From: Niebla homalea
Taxonomy: Eukaryota > Ascomycota > Lecanoromycetes > Lecanorales > Ramalinaceae
Assembly (NCBI GenBank): GCA_019925105.1
Contig: JAHGAU010000003.1
Span: 1,612,001-1,676,000, forward strand
Reading direction: 5' to 3'
DNA length: 64,000 nucleotides
In this document: in pieces, positions 32,390 to 41,838 of the stretch
Position numbering within the stretch: position 1 is the stretch's first letter
How the letters are laid out: each line of letters begins with the position of its first letter
The notes under the pieces: generated by a model
Databases searched by the model: none
What the model saw: only the letters and a program-made list of their open reading frames with translations
Told to the model about the DNA's origin: nothing
Made by a program: the position numbers and the translations under genes

Positions 32390-33043
32390 GCTGCTGTCAC
32401 AAGGGCGAAAGGCGCCGTCTAGTCCGTCTGCGAAGGCGGAACGTGTCCTTGTACTGCTTATATGATGCCTCGTGAGATGGTAAAGTATGTGTAGCCCTTT
32501 GCGCCATGACCATGGCCGCGATAGTTGTGGACCTCGCGGAAGCCGTCACCGGTGCCACTGGCCGTCTTATTGGCGGAGAGAAGTCTGAATTCATCGAAGA
32601 CCTGGGTTCTGCTCCATCTTGTCAGCCACGACATCTGCCATGTCATCGACTTCGGTGTCGATGTTGACAAAGTCGTGGTCGTCTAAGTTAGCCATCGTCG
32701 ATAGAGTTGAATTATGGAGGAATGATGAGCTATGTAAGAACTATGACAAGGATATCTCTACTGCTTTCATGATACTTGGTGTGATGGAGGTTATCATGGA
32801 GCCGATAAAGAAGGCGCAGCCGTTCACGGAATGAGCGAACGGGGCTCTAAAATCTCCGAAGACCTGTGTTCTGCTGCTATCGCAAGGGCGCTCGGCGTTC
32901 ACAATGATCTGGCCAACAGACTTTGCTTGGAATGCTGTCGGCATCAGTGGTGGTAGTTTAAGGGCATTCCGGCCCAGGCAGAACAGAAGGATTGGCTCAC
33001 TCCTACAAAGCTCGACATGGAATCCTGCAGATGTGAGCATCAA
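32390..33043 (-). pseudogene. Tandem relics carrying the DSSRTQVF-type block
   Basis: The third start-context motif (ATG 32967) opens only seven codons. About 70 bp further, the minus frame reads VNAERPCDSSRTQVFGDFR (about 32910-32855). A second block SRTQVFDEFRLLSANKTASG (about 32615-32560) and a weaker third (about 32420-32375) follow in the same direction, and a fourth lies at 31085-31035. After the second block comes GFREVHNYRGHGHGAKGYTY, a Gly/His/Tyr-rich stretch that looks coding. Stops between blocks show decay. The family is unknown. Confidence 0.4.
32954..32976 (-). repeat. Recurrent start-context motif, copy 3
   Basis: Same 22 bases with one change (GGCCGGAATG instead of GGCCGCAATG). 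The frame after the ATG is short. Confidence 0.75.
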
Positions 33044-33818
33044 TGATTACGCTATCTAAAAGACTATCCGAGTCTAACGAGAAGTAACAATACAGCGCAT
33101 GGACATCAGCTTGAATAATCGATCCGAGGATTCTCGCTCTCCTTCGAGACCTGCCTGTAATGCCTTTGGAGTTTTTGAGCCTCGAGCCGCTTTATTGCCA
33201 TGCATGGCCGGTTCTTCAGACCTCGTCCTGCTCAGAATAAAACAGTATGTGAACATCTTTCTCTACGCGCGAGGGTGGTGTCTGCAGTGGCGTGGGAGAA
33301 TCTGTCTTTCCATGGACGTTCACCAGGGTCATGAGCAGTACTATGGTACTCATTGGCAGTCCCACTGGGTTTCAATCCTCTACTCGGCTGTCCAGGAGAT
33401 CGCGGACACCAATCACGGAACAAGGGTCCGGCAAAGATTAAGGCAACTTCCGCCAAACGGAAGATGGGAGACGGGACTTTGAGTCCAGTCCCGGTATCTG
33501 GTAGGAGTGCGGCTCCCCTAACAATGTCTCTCATAGCCGTGGCGTCTCATAGTCTTTGTAATCATCGGAATTTGCGGAAGTCTTGCTTAGGCTGACTGAT
33601 GACTGAGCTAGCAAGGGGGGGAAATGAAGCCTCAAAGCCTTTGAACCTATTCTCAGGTATGCTGTGATATCTTGAGGTGAGTCACAGACCTTGAGTAAGC
33701 TTGGTCCTTAGAAGAATGACCAAAACGCCGGGTTTTTGATGGCTGTCCTCAATTGTGTGCCGTCGCTTAGGCGAGACTCCCAAAAGAGATCGCTTTGGTC
33801 ATTGGCGCATCTTCATGC

Positions 33819-34118
33819 TCAAGAATTTTTGTCAGCTTTGATAGCCGGCCTGTCGAGGTCAAATCGACGGGTGGTACTCTTGAACAGCATCCGGGTGACT
33901 TCCATGCTGATCTGGCTGCAGCCACACCGGGACACAAGCGAGGGCTTTCTGCCATCGCTTGACGTCGCGGCCTCAATGATTTGCTTCGCTAATCCAGGAG
34001 CCATCTGCTGTTCACCTTTGGACGGGCTTGCCAGTTTGTGATGTCCAGTGCGTTTGGTAATCCCTTTCGTCGCATTCTCTCTGAATGAAGGTCGAGTTGA
34101 GGCTGACATATCTCGCAA
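33819..34118 (-). CDS. Unrecognised basic ORF, 99 aa
   Basis: Open frame with a polar, Lys/Arg/Ser-rich product (RPSFRENATKGITKRTGHHK; RRFDLDRPAIKADKNS). An overlapping upstream frame (34198-33989) contains ACEICQPQLDLHSERMRRKG with a CxxC. Codon pattern and composition resemble the 27-kb family, but no alignment could be made. Probably a relic. Confidence 0.25.
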   Translation of the reverse strand: MRDMSASTRPSFRENATKGITKRTGHHKLASPSKGEQQMAPGLAKQIIEAATSSDGRKPSLVSRCGCSQISMEVTRMLFKSTTRRFDLDRPAIKADKNS

Positions 34119-34530
34119 GCGAGGTTAGGGGGCCATCGACAAACCACCTCCATCTGCAGATGATTGTCCATCAGAGGGTGTGCAGAGACTACTGACATGA
34201 TAAGTCCTCACCTTTCTCGTGACGTCCTGGGCTGCTTTTAATGCGTTGACGAGGCTCCGTGCTGGGCGCCCCGCCAACTAATCTTTGTCATATCTTTTCG
34301 TCGCGTTACTGAGCCCGTACGTCACGGACTCTTCGGTTTCCGTGCCAAAGGTTGGGTCCTACTGTCCACTCCCCCGCAGCTCACAAGGAGCTACGGGGGT
34401 GTAAAGAATAGGTTCTGATATATTATTTGCACTATCTACAGATCTTCCCAACCTCGAAGCAGCCCCTATCCGCATACTAGGACTAGACGGCTACCACTTC
34501 TGGAATAGGGGTAAAAACCTTGGCGCTGAG

Positions 34531-34880
34531 CTAATGTCTTCCTTCCATCGTCCGGACCGACGCCACCCTTTTCTCTCGAAACTTCTTGCCAATCATCGAA
34601 TCTTGTTTCTTTCCATATGGATTTGCGCTCAAAAGGGTATTCGACGGCGGTGATGATCTGGGCATCTGAGTCTTTACCAGGGATCTTGATGTCGACGTCC
34701 TACCCATTGAACAGGAATCACCATGGAGATGCCTGGATGATCTCCCGCCCATCTTAGTCATTTTCTGACCCATGATCTAGAATGGCGACCAGCAAATGAA
34801 TAGGTCTCTTCGAGGTAGGACGGATGATTTTCGTAATACGAGACATAAGACGATGAGTACGATGTGAGGAGCGGTTCTTG
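34531..34880 (-). pseudogene. Coding-like fragment of unknown gene
   Basis: In one minus frame, about 34700-34540 reads VDIKIPGKDSDAQIITAVEY, then PFERKSIWKETRFDDWQE. Just upstream (about 34870-34790) SSYVSYYENHPSYLEETYSF is open in the same direction. Both look like genuine protein sequence but are separated by stops. Their position downstream of the SF1-helicase-like fragment at 35.0-35.3 kb suggests they may belong to it. I do not recognise a motif. Confidence 0.3.
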
Positions 34881-34955
34881 CTGAGCACTGGAACACGATC
34901 TTCGAGGAGCCGGTTTTGCAGGCCTACGGATAGGTCCTGCCAGCCCGAAAATTGG

Positions 34956-35316
34956 TCACGTCGAGGCTGGATCTTCGAATGAGGGAGTCAGGTCAGTCTT
35001 CAGCCATTTGATGAGCATATGAAGCCAATAAACATTCGAAAGGCCATGGGAAGAACTAATGGGTGTGGCCGATACCTGACCACGAAGGTGCCGTTCTATA
35101 GCTCTTGTCAAGGCAACATTCAGTCGTCGTTGACATTCTCGCATGGATCCGTTGTAGCCGCCTTCGCCATATCAGAGGAGATACTGAGATCGAGAGCACA
35201 TCAACTCTGATTCGGGTCAATTGTGTCTTGTGACTTCCATCACGGGCTCGTGGGCGTCCCGGGATTGGTCGGCCGTCAACGATGGTGACTGCGCTGAAGC
35301 TGACGAGAGGTGGCAT
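34956..35316 (-). pseudogene. Possible SF1 (Upf1-like) helicase fragment
   Basis: The frame 35144-34956 starts ECQRRLNVALTRAIERHLRG. R-x-NVALTRA is motif VI of superfamily 1 helicases of the Upf1 type, which is followed in that family by a hydrophobic strand, a short linker and W-x-x-L/M-x-x-W, here VYWLHMLIKWLKTDL. Upstream in another frame RVDVLSISVSPLI could be remains of motif V. No motif I is present nearby. The fragment abuts the AREP/PESEL-type relic at 35.2 kb, so unrelated pieces have been joined. A search of the motif VI context against SF1 helicases would decide. Confidence 0.4.
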
Positions 35317-35896
35317 CTGAGCAGGTTTCTGAGCAGATGCCGAGCTTCTTCCTCCTTCTTCTTTCGTTCTGCGTTCAACTTCGCCAGTTCGGAGAGACCC
35401 GAAAGCAGCGACGCTGTAGATCGAGGAAATGAGCTCGAGGTCGATTCCCTCTCCTTACAAGTCACTGGGGAGCACTGAGTGGCACATGAGATGGCGCTGG
35501 TTGGGAATTTTTCGATCAGATTCATCCTGCCTGTACAGTTCGAAAGATTTTTCCTCCTGCAAAGTTGCCCAAGTAGTGTCAGGTACTGACTTGGCGTACA
35601 TACGGACTTGAGATTGATACGTCGTGTAGCTCAATGTCGTGGTTACGGAGCGTCGATCCAGGGTACGGTTTGCCGCGTCGGACTCGATCAAAGAATTCAT
35701 CCATACTAGAAGATATCTACCGAGCGCAACGGTTTTTTCATTCGAGCTGGAGCTCGAATTTGTGCTTGACATCGAAACTCGTCAAGATACTTGCTTGGGG
35801 TGCGGAGTTTGAGTCCTTGTATGTTTGTTGGGGAGGGGAATTGTCGACGCCCTGTGAGAATGAACGAGGCATGCGGTGGTCGTAGTTTAAGGGCAT
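35217..35896 (-). pseudogene. Relic of the 27-kb basic gene family, with MPLNYD start
   Basis: From ATG 35896 (fourth start-context copy) the frame reads MPLNYDHRMPRSFSQGVDNS and ends at 35738. Open frames continue in other phases: 35772-35455 (Ser/Thr-rich) and 35525-35217, with ELAKLNAERKKKEEEARHLL. The end of this segment, HEPVMEVTRHN then a stop then PESELMCS (about 35255-35200), aligns with AREPKMDLTIHNRPESELVY of the 27-kb gene, and LNAERKKKEEEARHLL aligns with LNAEAQRNKQAEAAKPRL. It is therefore a paralogue broken by a stop and frame changes. Confidence 0.5.
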
Positions 35897-35904
35897 TGCG
35901 GCCC
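35883..35904 (-). repeat. Recurrent start-context motif, copy 4
   Basis: GGGGCCGCAATGCCCTTAAA context on the minus strand, shared with copies 1-3. It opens a 53-codon frame. Confidence 0.8.
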
Positions 35905-36239
35905 CGGATGGTATGCATGGCAGTTGTAGCGACGATGCTTCTTGGCTAATTTGCCTGTTCGCCAGCAACAAGCCAAGCGAAGGCATCCTGAACGCATCTG
36001 TTGTCATGAATTCAATGACAATGTTTACAGGCAGCTGATTCATTGCGGCTGGATGGTTCGTGTGCGACTCTCGTGTTGCAAAAGGGTAAACATAAAAGTC
36101 GCTCAGACAGTATTGGTATATACTGTTGCGGACTTCGGCGGTAAATTGCCGCAGGTAAGTAATGCTACGGATGGTGAGGGTAAGCCTAGGGTTCGGCCAA
36201 GGCGATCTTTCTTGTCGTTGGCGTGGACCACTTGCGATT

Positions 36240-36515
36240 CCTGGTTGTAGCTTGTGCCTATGACTCCAGGCTGTAGCTTGTGCCTATGGCTCCCGGTCGT
36301 AGCTTGTGCCTAGGGCTCCAGGCTGTAGCTTGTGCCTATGGCTGCTGGTCGTAGCTTATGCCTATGACTCCAGCATGTAGCTTGTGCCTATGGCTGCCGA
36401 CCGTAGCTTGTGCCTATGACTAGCTTGTGCGCATGGCTCCAGGCTGTAGCTTGTGCCTATGGCTCCTGGTTGTAGCTTGTGCCTATGACTCCAGGATGTA
36501 GCTTGTGCTTATGAC
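36240..36515. repeat. 26-bp minisatellite, about ten units
   Basis: Units begin GTAGCTTGTGCCTATGGCTC (starts at 36247, 36273, 36299 and so on) and repeat every 26 bases with up to five substitutions. One unit near 36421 is partly deleted. Because 26 is not a multiple of three the array does not encode a repeated peptide. Confidence 0.9.
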
Positions 36516-36605
36516 TCCTGGTGTCGATAGGCTCACCCCAGGGGCTCCTGGTGTCGATGAACTCCGTCCATGGACTCCTGGTATCAATGAATTCCGTCCA
36601 GGGAC
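36507..36605. repeat. 30-bp imperfect tandem repeat, three units
   Basis: Immediately follows the minisatellite. Units share GACTCCTGGTGTCGATGAAC and CCGTCCA cores. A minus-strand frame across it (36683-36483) reads Ser/Thr-Pro-Gly-Val repeats, which may be incidental. Confidence 0.75.
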
Positions 36606-36694
36606 TGCTTGATCAGGATACAGCGAGCAGCAGGGGCCACTCGCCGTTTTCATCATTTGGAGGACGTACAAGTTAGCCTCCATGGCTGCTTATG

Positions 36695-36708
36695 TTATAT
36701 ATTTACCG
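36695..36708 (-). promoter_or_regulatory. Recurrent TATA-like element, copy 2
   Basis: Minus-strand CGGTAAATATATAA. About 800 bp upstream of the start-context motif at 35896 on the same strand, with the minisatellite in between. Confidence 0.4.
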
Positions 36709-36887
36709 TCTCCTCAAATCGAAACCATTCCACCGAGGCCTCTTCGCTTTCAGGCGGCAGGTCTTCCAGTGCCACTCGCTATTGTCACCATTTGGAGGAG
36801 AATGGGTAGGTGAGACGGCTAGGATGAGGAAAATTGCGAGGATGACGGAGATTGCGATAATAAATTAACCTCTGCGGTTGTCTGTGT

Positions 36888-36901
36888 TATATATTTACCG
36901 T
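36888..36901 (-). promoter_or_regulatory. Recurrent TATA-like element, copy 3
   Basis: Minus-strand CGGTAAATATATAA, identical core to copy 2 and part of the duplicated segment. Confidence 0.4.
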
Positions 36902-36909
36902 CTTGTCGA

Positions 36910-38316
36910 ATTTTAATCGGAAGCTGTAGGCTGGTCCCTGATCAGACCTCTCTTGGCCGATGTGTTGGTAATGGTTCTTCCATTTCCTGCTTATTTTGAT
37001 CTAGAACTACCTGTGAAACAGTAGAAAGAATCAGTCGAGATGGTTCGGGCACAGCCAAGGGAGCTTGTGCCTCACCTGGAAGCTCGTGTACTCTCAAACT
37101 ATCAAGCGGCTCTTTGATGCTAAATTTGTTTTCACCGACTCCCTCGTGCCTGTTGTTGTACTTGCTAAGCTGTAGAATGGTGGAGTATGTATGCTCGTCA
37201 CCTTCTATGTCTGCTGCATATTTTCATGAAGGGTAGGGATGCTTTGGTGCCTGGCTGTTTCGGCCAGCCAGCAAAGGATTGTCTCCGGGACCCGCTTTGG
37301 CTGAGGGGTTGGTCGGACAAGACATTAAAAATATCTCCAGCGGCAATATGTATTCCTGTCGGAGGCAGTGGCATTAGCAAATGAGCAGAGAGAAGAGGTG
37401 AGCTGGGACGGTAGATAATTAGAAGGACGGGGTTCTGGGGTAGGACAACGAGACAAGAATCGAGCGTGCTGTTCTGGAGACGGCTGTACCACCAGGGGAC
37501 TGGTCGGGTGAGGACATCACGTACCTGTGCTTCTCTATGCGTGAGAAATGGATGGAAGGGCACCTCATCATGATTCTCGCTCTCTCTGTGAGCATGCGAT
37601 GATGTGTGGAGCCACTGAATCAGTCTTGTACTGGTAGGTGAGGCATCGGCTTTGACGCGTTCTGTCAGCTCTCATAAACCTCTCGTGTTCTCGTTCTTGA
37701 GCTCGTAATGCTTATTTTTCTGTGTATTTGGCCCGTAGAGAGCCTGAGAGATGTCGATGTGTGAGCCAGAGCGAAGCTTGCATTCTTGTTGAGTTGAGAC
37801 GGTGGATGTGAGTTCTTGAAGCGCAACACCTCCGGGCTTGTTTCTACCACCACAGAGTCTGTCTTACGTCTGGGACGCGGGGGAAAATATGAGGAAGGAG
37901 GAGAAGAAGGGGAAGAAGGTAGTCATCATGCTTGGAAAGAAAATACGAGAGCCAGGGGGAAGAAGGCACCATTTATACGTATGGCTCATGAAGTAGAGTT
38001 GAGGCTTGAGAGGTATGTAAGTGTCAAGTGGGACAGGCGAGAAAAGTAAAATCCGGCTAACGCTCTACGGCTTTCTTAGGGGACAAGGCTCCAGAACACT
38101 GACCACCAAGCCCGAAAGCCCTTTCCCAGTCACTGAGAGGTGAAGAGCAAATTTTCATGTCACATTTACTGCATGCTGGAACGCCACCGCTCATTCAGCA
38201 TTCATGGCACAATAGGAAGCTTTTTCAGGGGCTCTCGTAGCCAGTCACAGATACATATTCCATTGTTTTGTGAACGCCTCATTTACATCAGTGACTCATA
38301 TTTTGCCACCCTCAGC
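36910..38316. other. No supported gene
   Basis: Short ORFs on both strands only (for example minus 37563-37198, 121 codons, Pro/Leu-rich; plus 37816-38049). A GA-rich tract lies at about 37880-37920. Nothing here shows a motif or exon structure. Confidence 0.35.
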
Positions 38317-38727
38317 ATGTCTTTTGCGCCTTTGCGAAGGTTTTTCTGTATAGAGGCATTCCGAGACCCTTCAAAGCAGATCATAGAAGCAGAGTTAGTG
38401 TCCCCAGAGAATACCACAACAATAACCGACGCTTCCGTGGCCCTAAAAGATCGTCTAGATACTTCAAATGTAAAGCCTTTGCAACCTAAGACTCATGTTC
38501 TCATCCGGCCCATTTCTGAGCCTTCGCGTCCCATCAATGACACATTTTTCAACATTGGGGAGCGCCATGCTTCACTCAATGAAGTCACAAATGACTCAGC
38601 CTTTGTACGAATTTTTCGGTGAGCTACAAAAAAAAAGCAGTGCTGCATCACCCAGAAGTCTTGTCTACAGATTGATGCTTGCCGCCAATCAGGCGACAGA
38701 TATCAATTTTCCTAACCCCTTTTAGTA
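38317..38727 (+). CDS. Hypothetical protein, about 120 aa, one possible intron
   Basis: ATG 38317 opens MSFAPLRRFFCIEAFRDPSK, and the frame runs about 100 codons of polar sequence (KPLQPKTHVLIRPISEPSRP; FFNIGERHASLNEV). A donor GTGAGC at about 38621 and an acceptor TCTACAG near 38672 would splice to a short final exon ending NFPNPF at about 38727. The intron contains an A9 run. Without splicing the frame ends at 38622. Pro/Ser/Thr richness suggests a disordered protein. No family is recognised and no paralogue occurs in the window. Confidence 0.35.
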
Positions 38728-40114
38728 GCAGTGAATCAAATCGTATGCCAAAATCAAAGGCAGACTGCTGGAATTCATGGCTCAGCGCATCTATTGGAGT
38801 CATGACATCCATCAAATCTCATCGTGGGCGTTTTCAGCCAATCAAAGAGTGCATAGGACGTGTCATGGACGCCACTGGGCCTCCAGAGTGAATGACTCGT
38901 GCTCACAATGCCCTGGCGCGCGGTTCGAAGTATCTATCAACAACCGTCGGGTCAATCAAACGCCTTAGGCAGGAGTTGTGGTGGCAATGTCGATGTCAGT
39001 ATTACTGTAAACGATAAGCTTCAAGCTTTTTAGTCTTCTATGTGCCAAGCTCGGGCGTATATTGGACTATCCAGGCCGCTTAACTACTTTGGTACTCTGC
39101 ATTCCCCCTATGTTGTGAGCTTCTTTATGCGACGGAAGTTTTGGGGGACGTATCCAGGTCATGGGAGCGTCTTCAAGAGAATCAGCACTTCCTGCGCCTT
39201 TTCAGACTGCCGAAGCAGTTATTGTCTATCGGTTTGGTGGCTGTATGTAACTCCTCGCCGATGGAGATGTTCCCAGAGCTATTTCCATCGAAGTCATAAA
39301 ATTTGGATCCCTCACGTAGACCACCCTTACCTTGAAACTACCATAATCGCCCTTGTAGATCGTTTGTCTTCCTTTGGTCTCAACTTTCAAATGTCATCCC
39401 TTCATCAAGCTTCGAGAATCAGGTTCCCGCCGACGCTTGAGTTGCGTTGCCCCTTTTCGAACCATCAAACTCCAAATAATCAAACGTTTTGAGCCTCGAC
39501 GGGGTCACTACTTTACTAGTGAGCGGCTTCATCTTTTCCTTCAGATCCGAAAGTTGTATGAACGTCTTGCGATCTGGTCGTTGGGGCTTTCGAACGCAGT
39601 GCTTCTTTGAATAGCTGAGATGCCCGCCTGCTGATCTCGTCTTTGTAATGTAGAATAGAATCAGGACTCAAATATGGATCATTGACCGTGCGATGAGTTA
39701 GAAGGTGTTCTGACTGCGGCAGATCCCAGTGTCTCACCTCGTCCAGGCCTAAATCACAAACGTGTCTTTGCTTCCAACCATTGTTCCCTTGTATCTAGAC
39801 ATTTCTCCTTTTCTTTGTTCTCCGCCCAGTCGTAGGAGAAATTTTTGTTCGTGCCGTGGGCCATAACTTGCAGGAGGCAGTCGACACAAGCTTGCCTCCT
39901 ATTGACTCAGTACAGGGGTCACCAGCCATTGTCTCCTCCTTTTATTATTTGTTCCTGATTTTTCCCCCGTGCCAGCTGCTTGGGACTGTTTTTCGACATG
40001 ACTTGGCTCATTTCTTCATTCCATGGCGGGCTTGAGGGACAGACTCGCCGGCAGTCCGTTAACAATGAAGTATTGTCAGGTCAAATTCCTCCTCTTAACG
40101 CTGTCAACGCTCAT
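38728..40114. other. No supported gene
   Basis: A 150-codon plus ORF (39040-39492) and a hydrophilic minus ORF (39737-39516, with LFKEALRSKAPTTRSQDVHT) are present. Neither can be extended by introns or matched to a family. Confidence 0.3.
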
Positions 40115-40194
40115 GGCCTCAAATCCATCCATAGCGATGGAAGCGTAGCTCCTCGGCCTCAAATCCATCCATAGCGATGGAAGCGTAGCTCCTC
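40115..40194. repeat. Perfect 40-bp tandem duplication
   Basis: GGCCTCAAATCCATCCATAG through GGAAGCGTAGCTCCTC occurs twice back to back (40115-40154 and 40155-40194) without a mismatch, implying a very recent slippage or repair event. Confidence 0.9.
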
Positions 40195-40542
40195 GGTGGA
40201 AGCAAAAAGCCTCAGTGTAGTGCCCATGGTGGATCACACCGTCTGCTTGTCCCGGCTAAGCTTCTCCTTTCTCTTCTTTGAATTCATCCGCCTCTTATGA
40301 TTTCTCAAAATGTGCGAGTATCCTTGCGCTGGCTTGGTAGAAGATAAACCAGCTTATTACCTCTGCTGCTGGCATTTTCGATGACTGGTAGTGAAATTAG
40401 GGCGTTCCGAGTATTGCAGGCAAGCGTTTCTGGTGAGGAGGACATCTGACAGAGGATATCACCACTCCTTGGATTGTGCGGTCGTTGAATCCCAGAAACA
40501 TGGAGGTATCCACTTTCTGACTATGAGCTTTTAATTGAAATA

Positions 40543-41838
40543 TCAGGAGCATTGATATCGGACTGTACATACCGAGCTGGGTTTCCACTTTGAGAACTCT
40601 TTGGAGGCTGTCTTGATATCGTGGTGACCTGTCAGGTCACATTGAGGATCGGAGATCCTGATTGGATGTGCGAGGACTCTACTATCGTTCGAGCTGCTGC
40701 TCAAAAATGAAATTTGTGGTAGGCCCGGGAAATGGGGAAGGAAGGGTGACATATGGTGATCTTCAGCTCGATTAGAGAGGGCTGCATCTTGCCCGAGCCG
40801 AGTTGATGAGCTGGACAGCGTCCGATCGAGGCTCATGGTGGATGGTATGACTTCAGGAGAGCCTAAACGGTTATCAGGGCATGAAAATTTAAGGTAAAGT
40901 CCCATCCTTTAATATTGGAGCATTGTGGGTTGAAAACGCGTCGAGACTTCTCGTGTTAAAAGTTGGTATGCAGCCGAGTGCCCTGTTGGTGTGAGGCATA
41001 TCCAATGATGAGCCTGGTCAAGTAATACCACGCGTCTAGTCGAAGGGAACCTGCCCTCCGTTTCATCGAAGTCACGTTCCCTCACGTTCAAGTTCGGGCG
41101 TGGTTGAGGCCCCACGGCGGTCTTCTAGTAGACATGTTGGTTGGACTGTATCGCTGAGGTCACTCGTTTGCGGATACTGCAGGAGATAAAAACATACTTC
41201 GCTTGTCGCTGAGGAAGAGGTGGCTAGAAAGACAAGCACAAGCCTAATTGCTCTTGACTTCGCAAGAATCGAGGCGAGGTCGACTGATTCAACTTTAGAT
41301 CCGTATATTCCAAGATTTGAGCAGATGTAGATCGAACATACCAATACACGTCTCACTATCAAGGTATCTGAAAATGTAGTGCAAGTGAACCGTATGTCTG
41401 TCCATTGTACGTCGAACCGGCAACCTATCGCGTGGGCAGGCCTCAGTCACCGTCGGTGGCACGAATGGTGTCTGGCTGGTATCTATCAATGTCTAGGGGA
41501 ATCCGATCTTTGTAGGCTTGATGAATGGGGTTGTGCATGAGATTAATTACGGGGCAGAGTTATTTAGATAGCGGCGCCCAAAACTGGCCGTCGCGACTAG
41601 AACAACAAAGGCGAACGAAATTGTAACAGCAGCCTCAACAATGAGATTCATTTGTAAGAGTCATCGACGACGAGTAAAGCTGGTTCAAATGGAAAGTCGA
41701 GATACCGGCGGGTAAACGTGTATTCTTCGTGATAGACGAACGGGGGCGGAGACGGAGCGGCTTCAATCTGACTAGTGCAGAGTCGACTGCATGCAAAGGG
41801 GGATAATCTTGATAACCATCCATTTCTTCTAATGACAT
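40543..41838 (-). CDS. Possible multi-exon hypothetical gene (or relic)
   Basis: Four minus-strand frames in succession look mildly coding: 41838-41635 (MSLEEMDGYQDYPPLHAVDS), 41489-41380 (TVHLHYIFRYLDSETCI, ending at a GTATGT donor near 41350), 41115-40909 (NLNVRERDFDETEGRFPSTR) and 40833-40543 (MSLDRTLSSSSTRLGQDAAL, then FPGLPQISFLSSSSNDSRVL). I could not find one intron set that links them all in frame. The products are polar with no motif. It is best read as a candidate locus to test with transcript data. Confidence 0.25.

Larger units (their letters stand above)
36637..36905. repeat. Diverged direct duplication of a promoter-like segment
   Basis: CACTCGCCGTTTTCATCATTT at about 36639-36659 (first 20 bases compared) recurs as CACTCGCTATTGTCACCATT near 36775. 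GTTATATATTTACCGTC at about 36694-36710 recurs at about 36887-36903. Two diverged copies of one segment of roughly 130-190 bp lie in tandem, each ending in the TATA-like element. Confidence 0.65.

Noticed and set aside
36240..36515. Possible CRISPR-like array
   Set aside because: Units are contiguous 26-bp repeats with no unique spacers, in a eukaryotic genome. This is a minisatellite.
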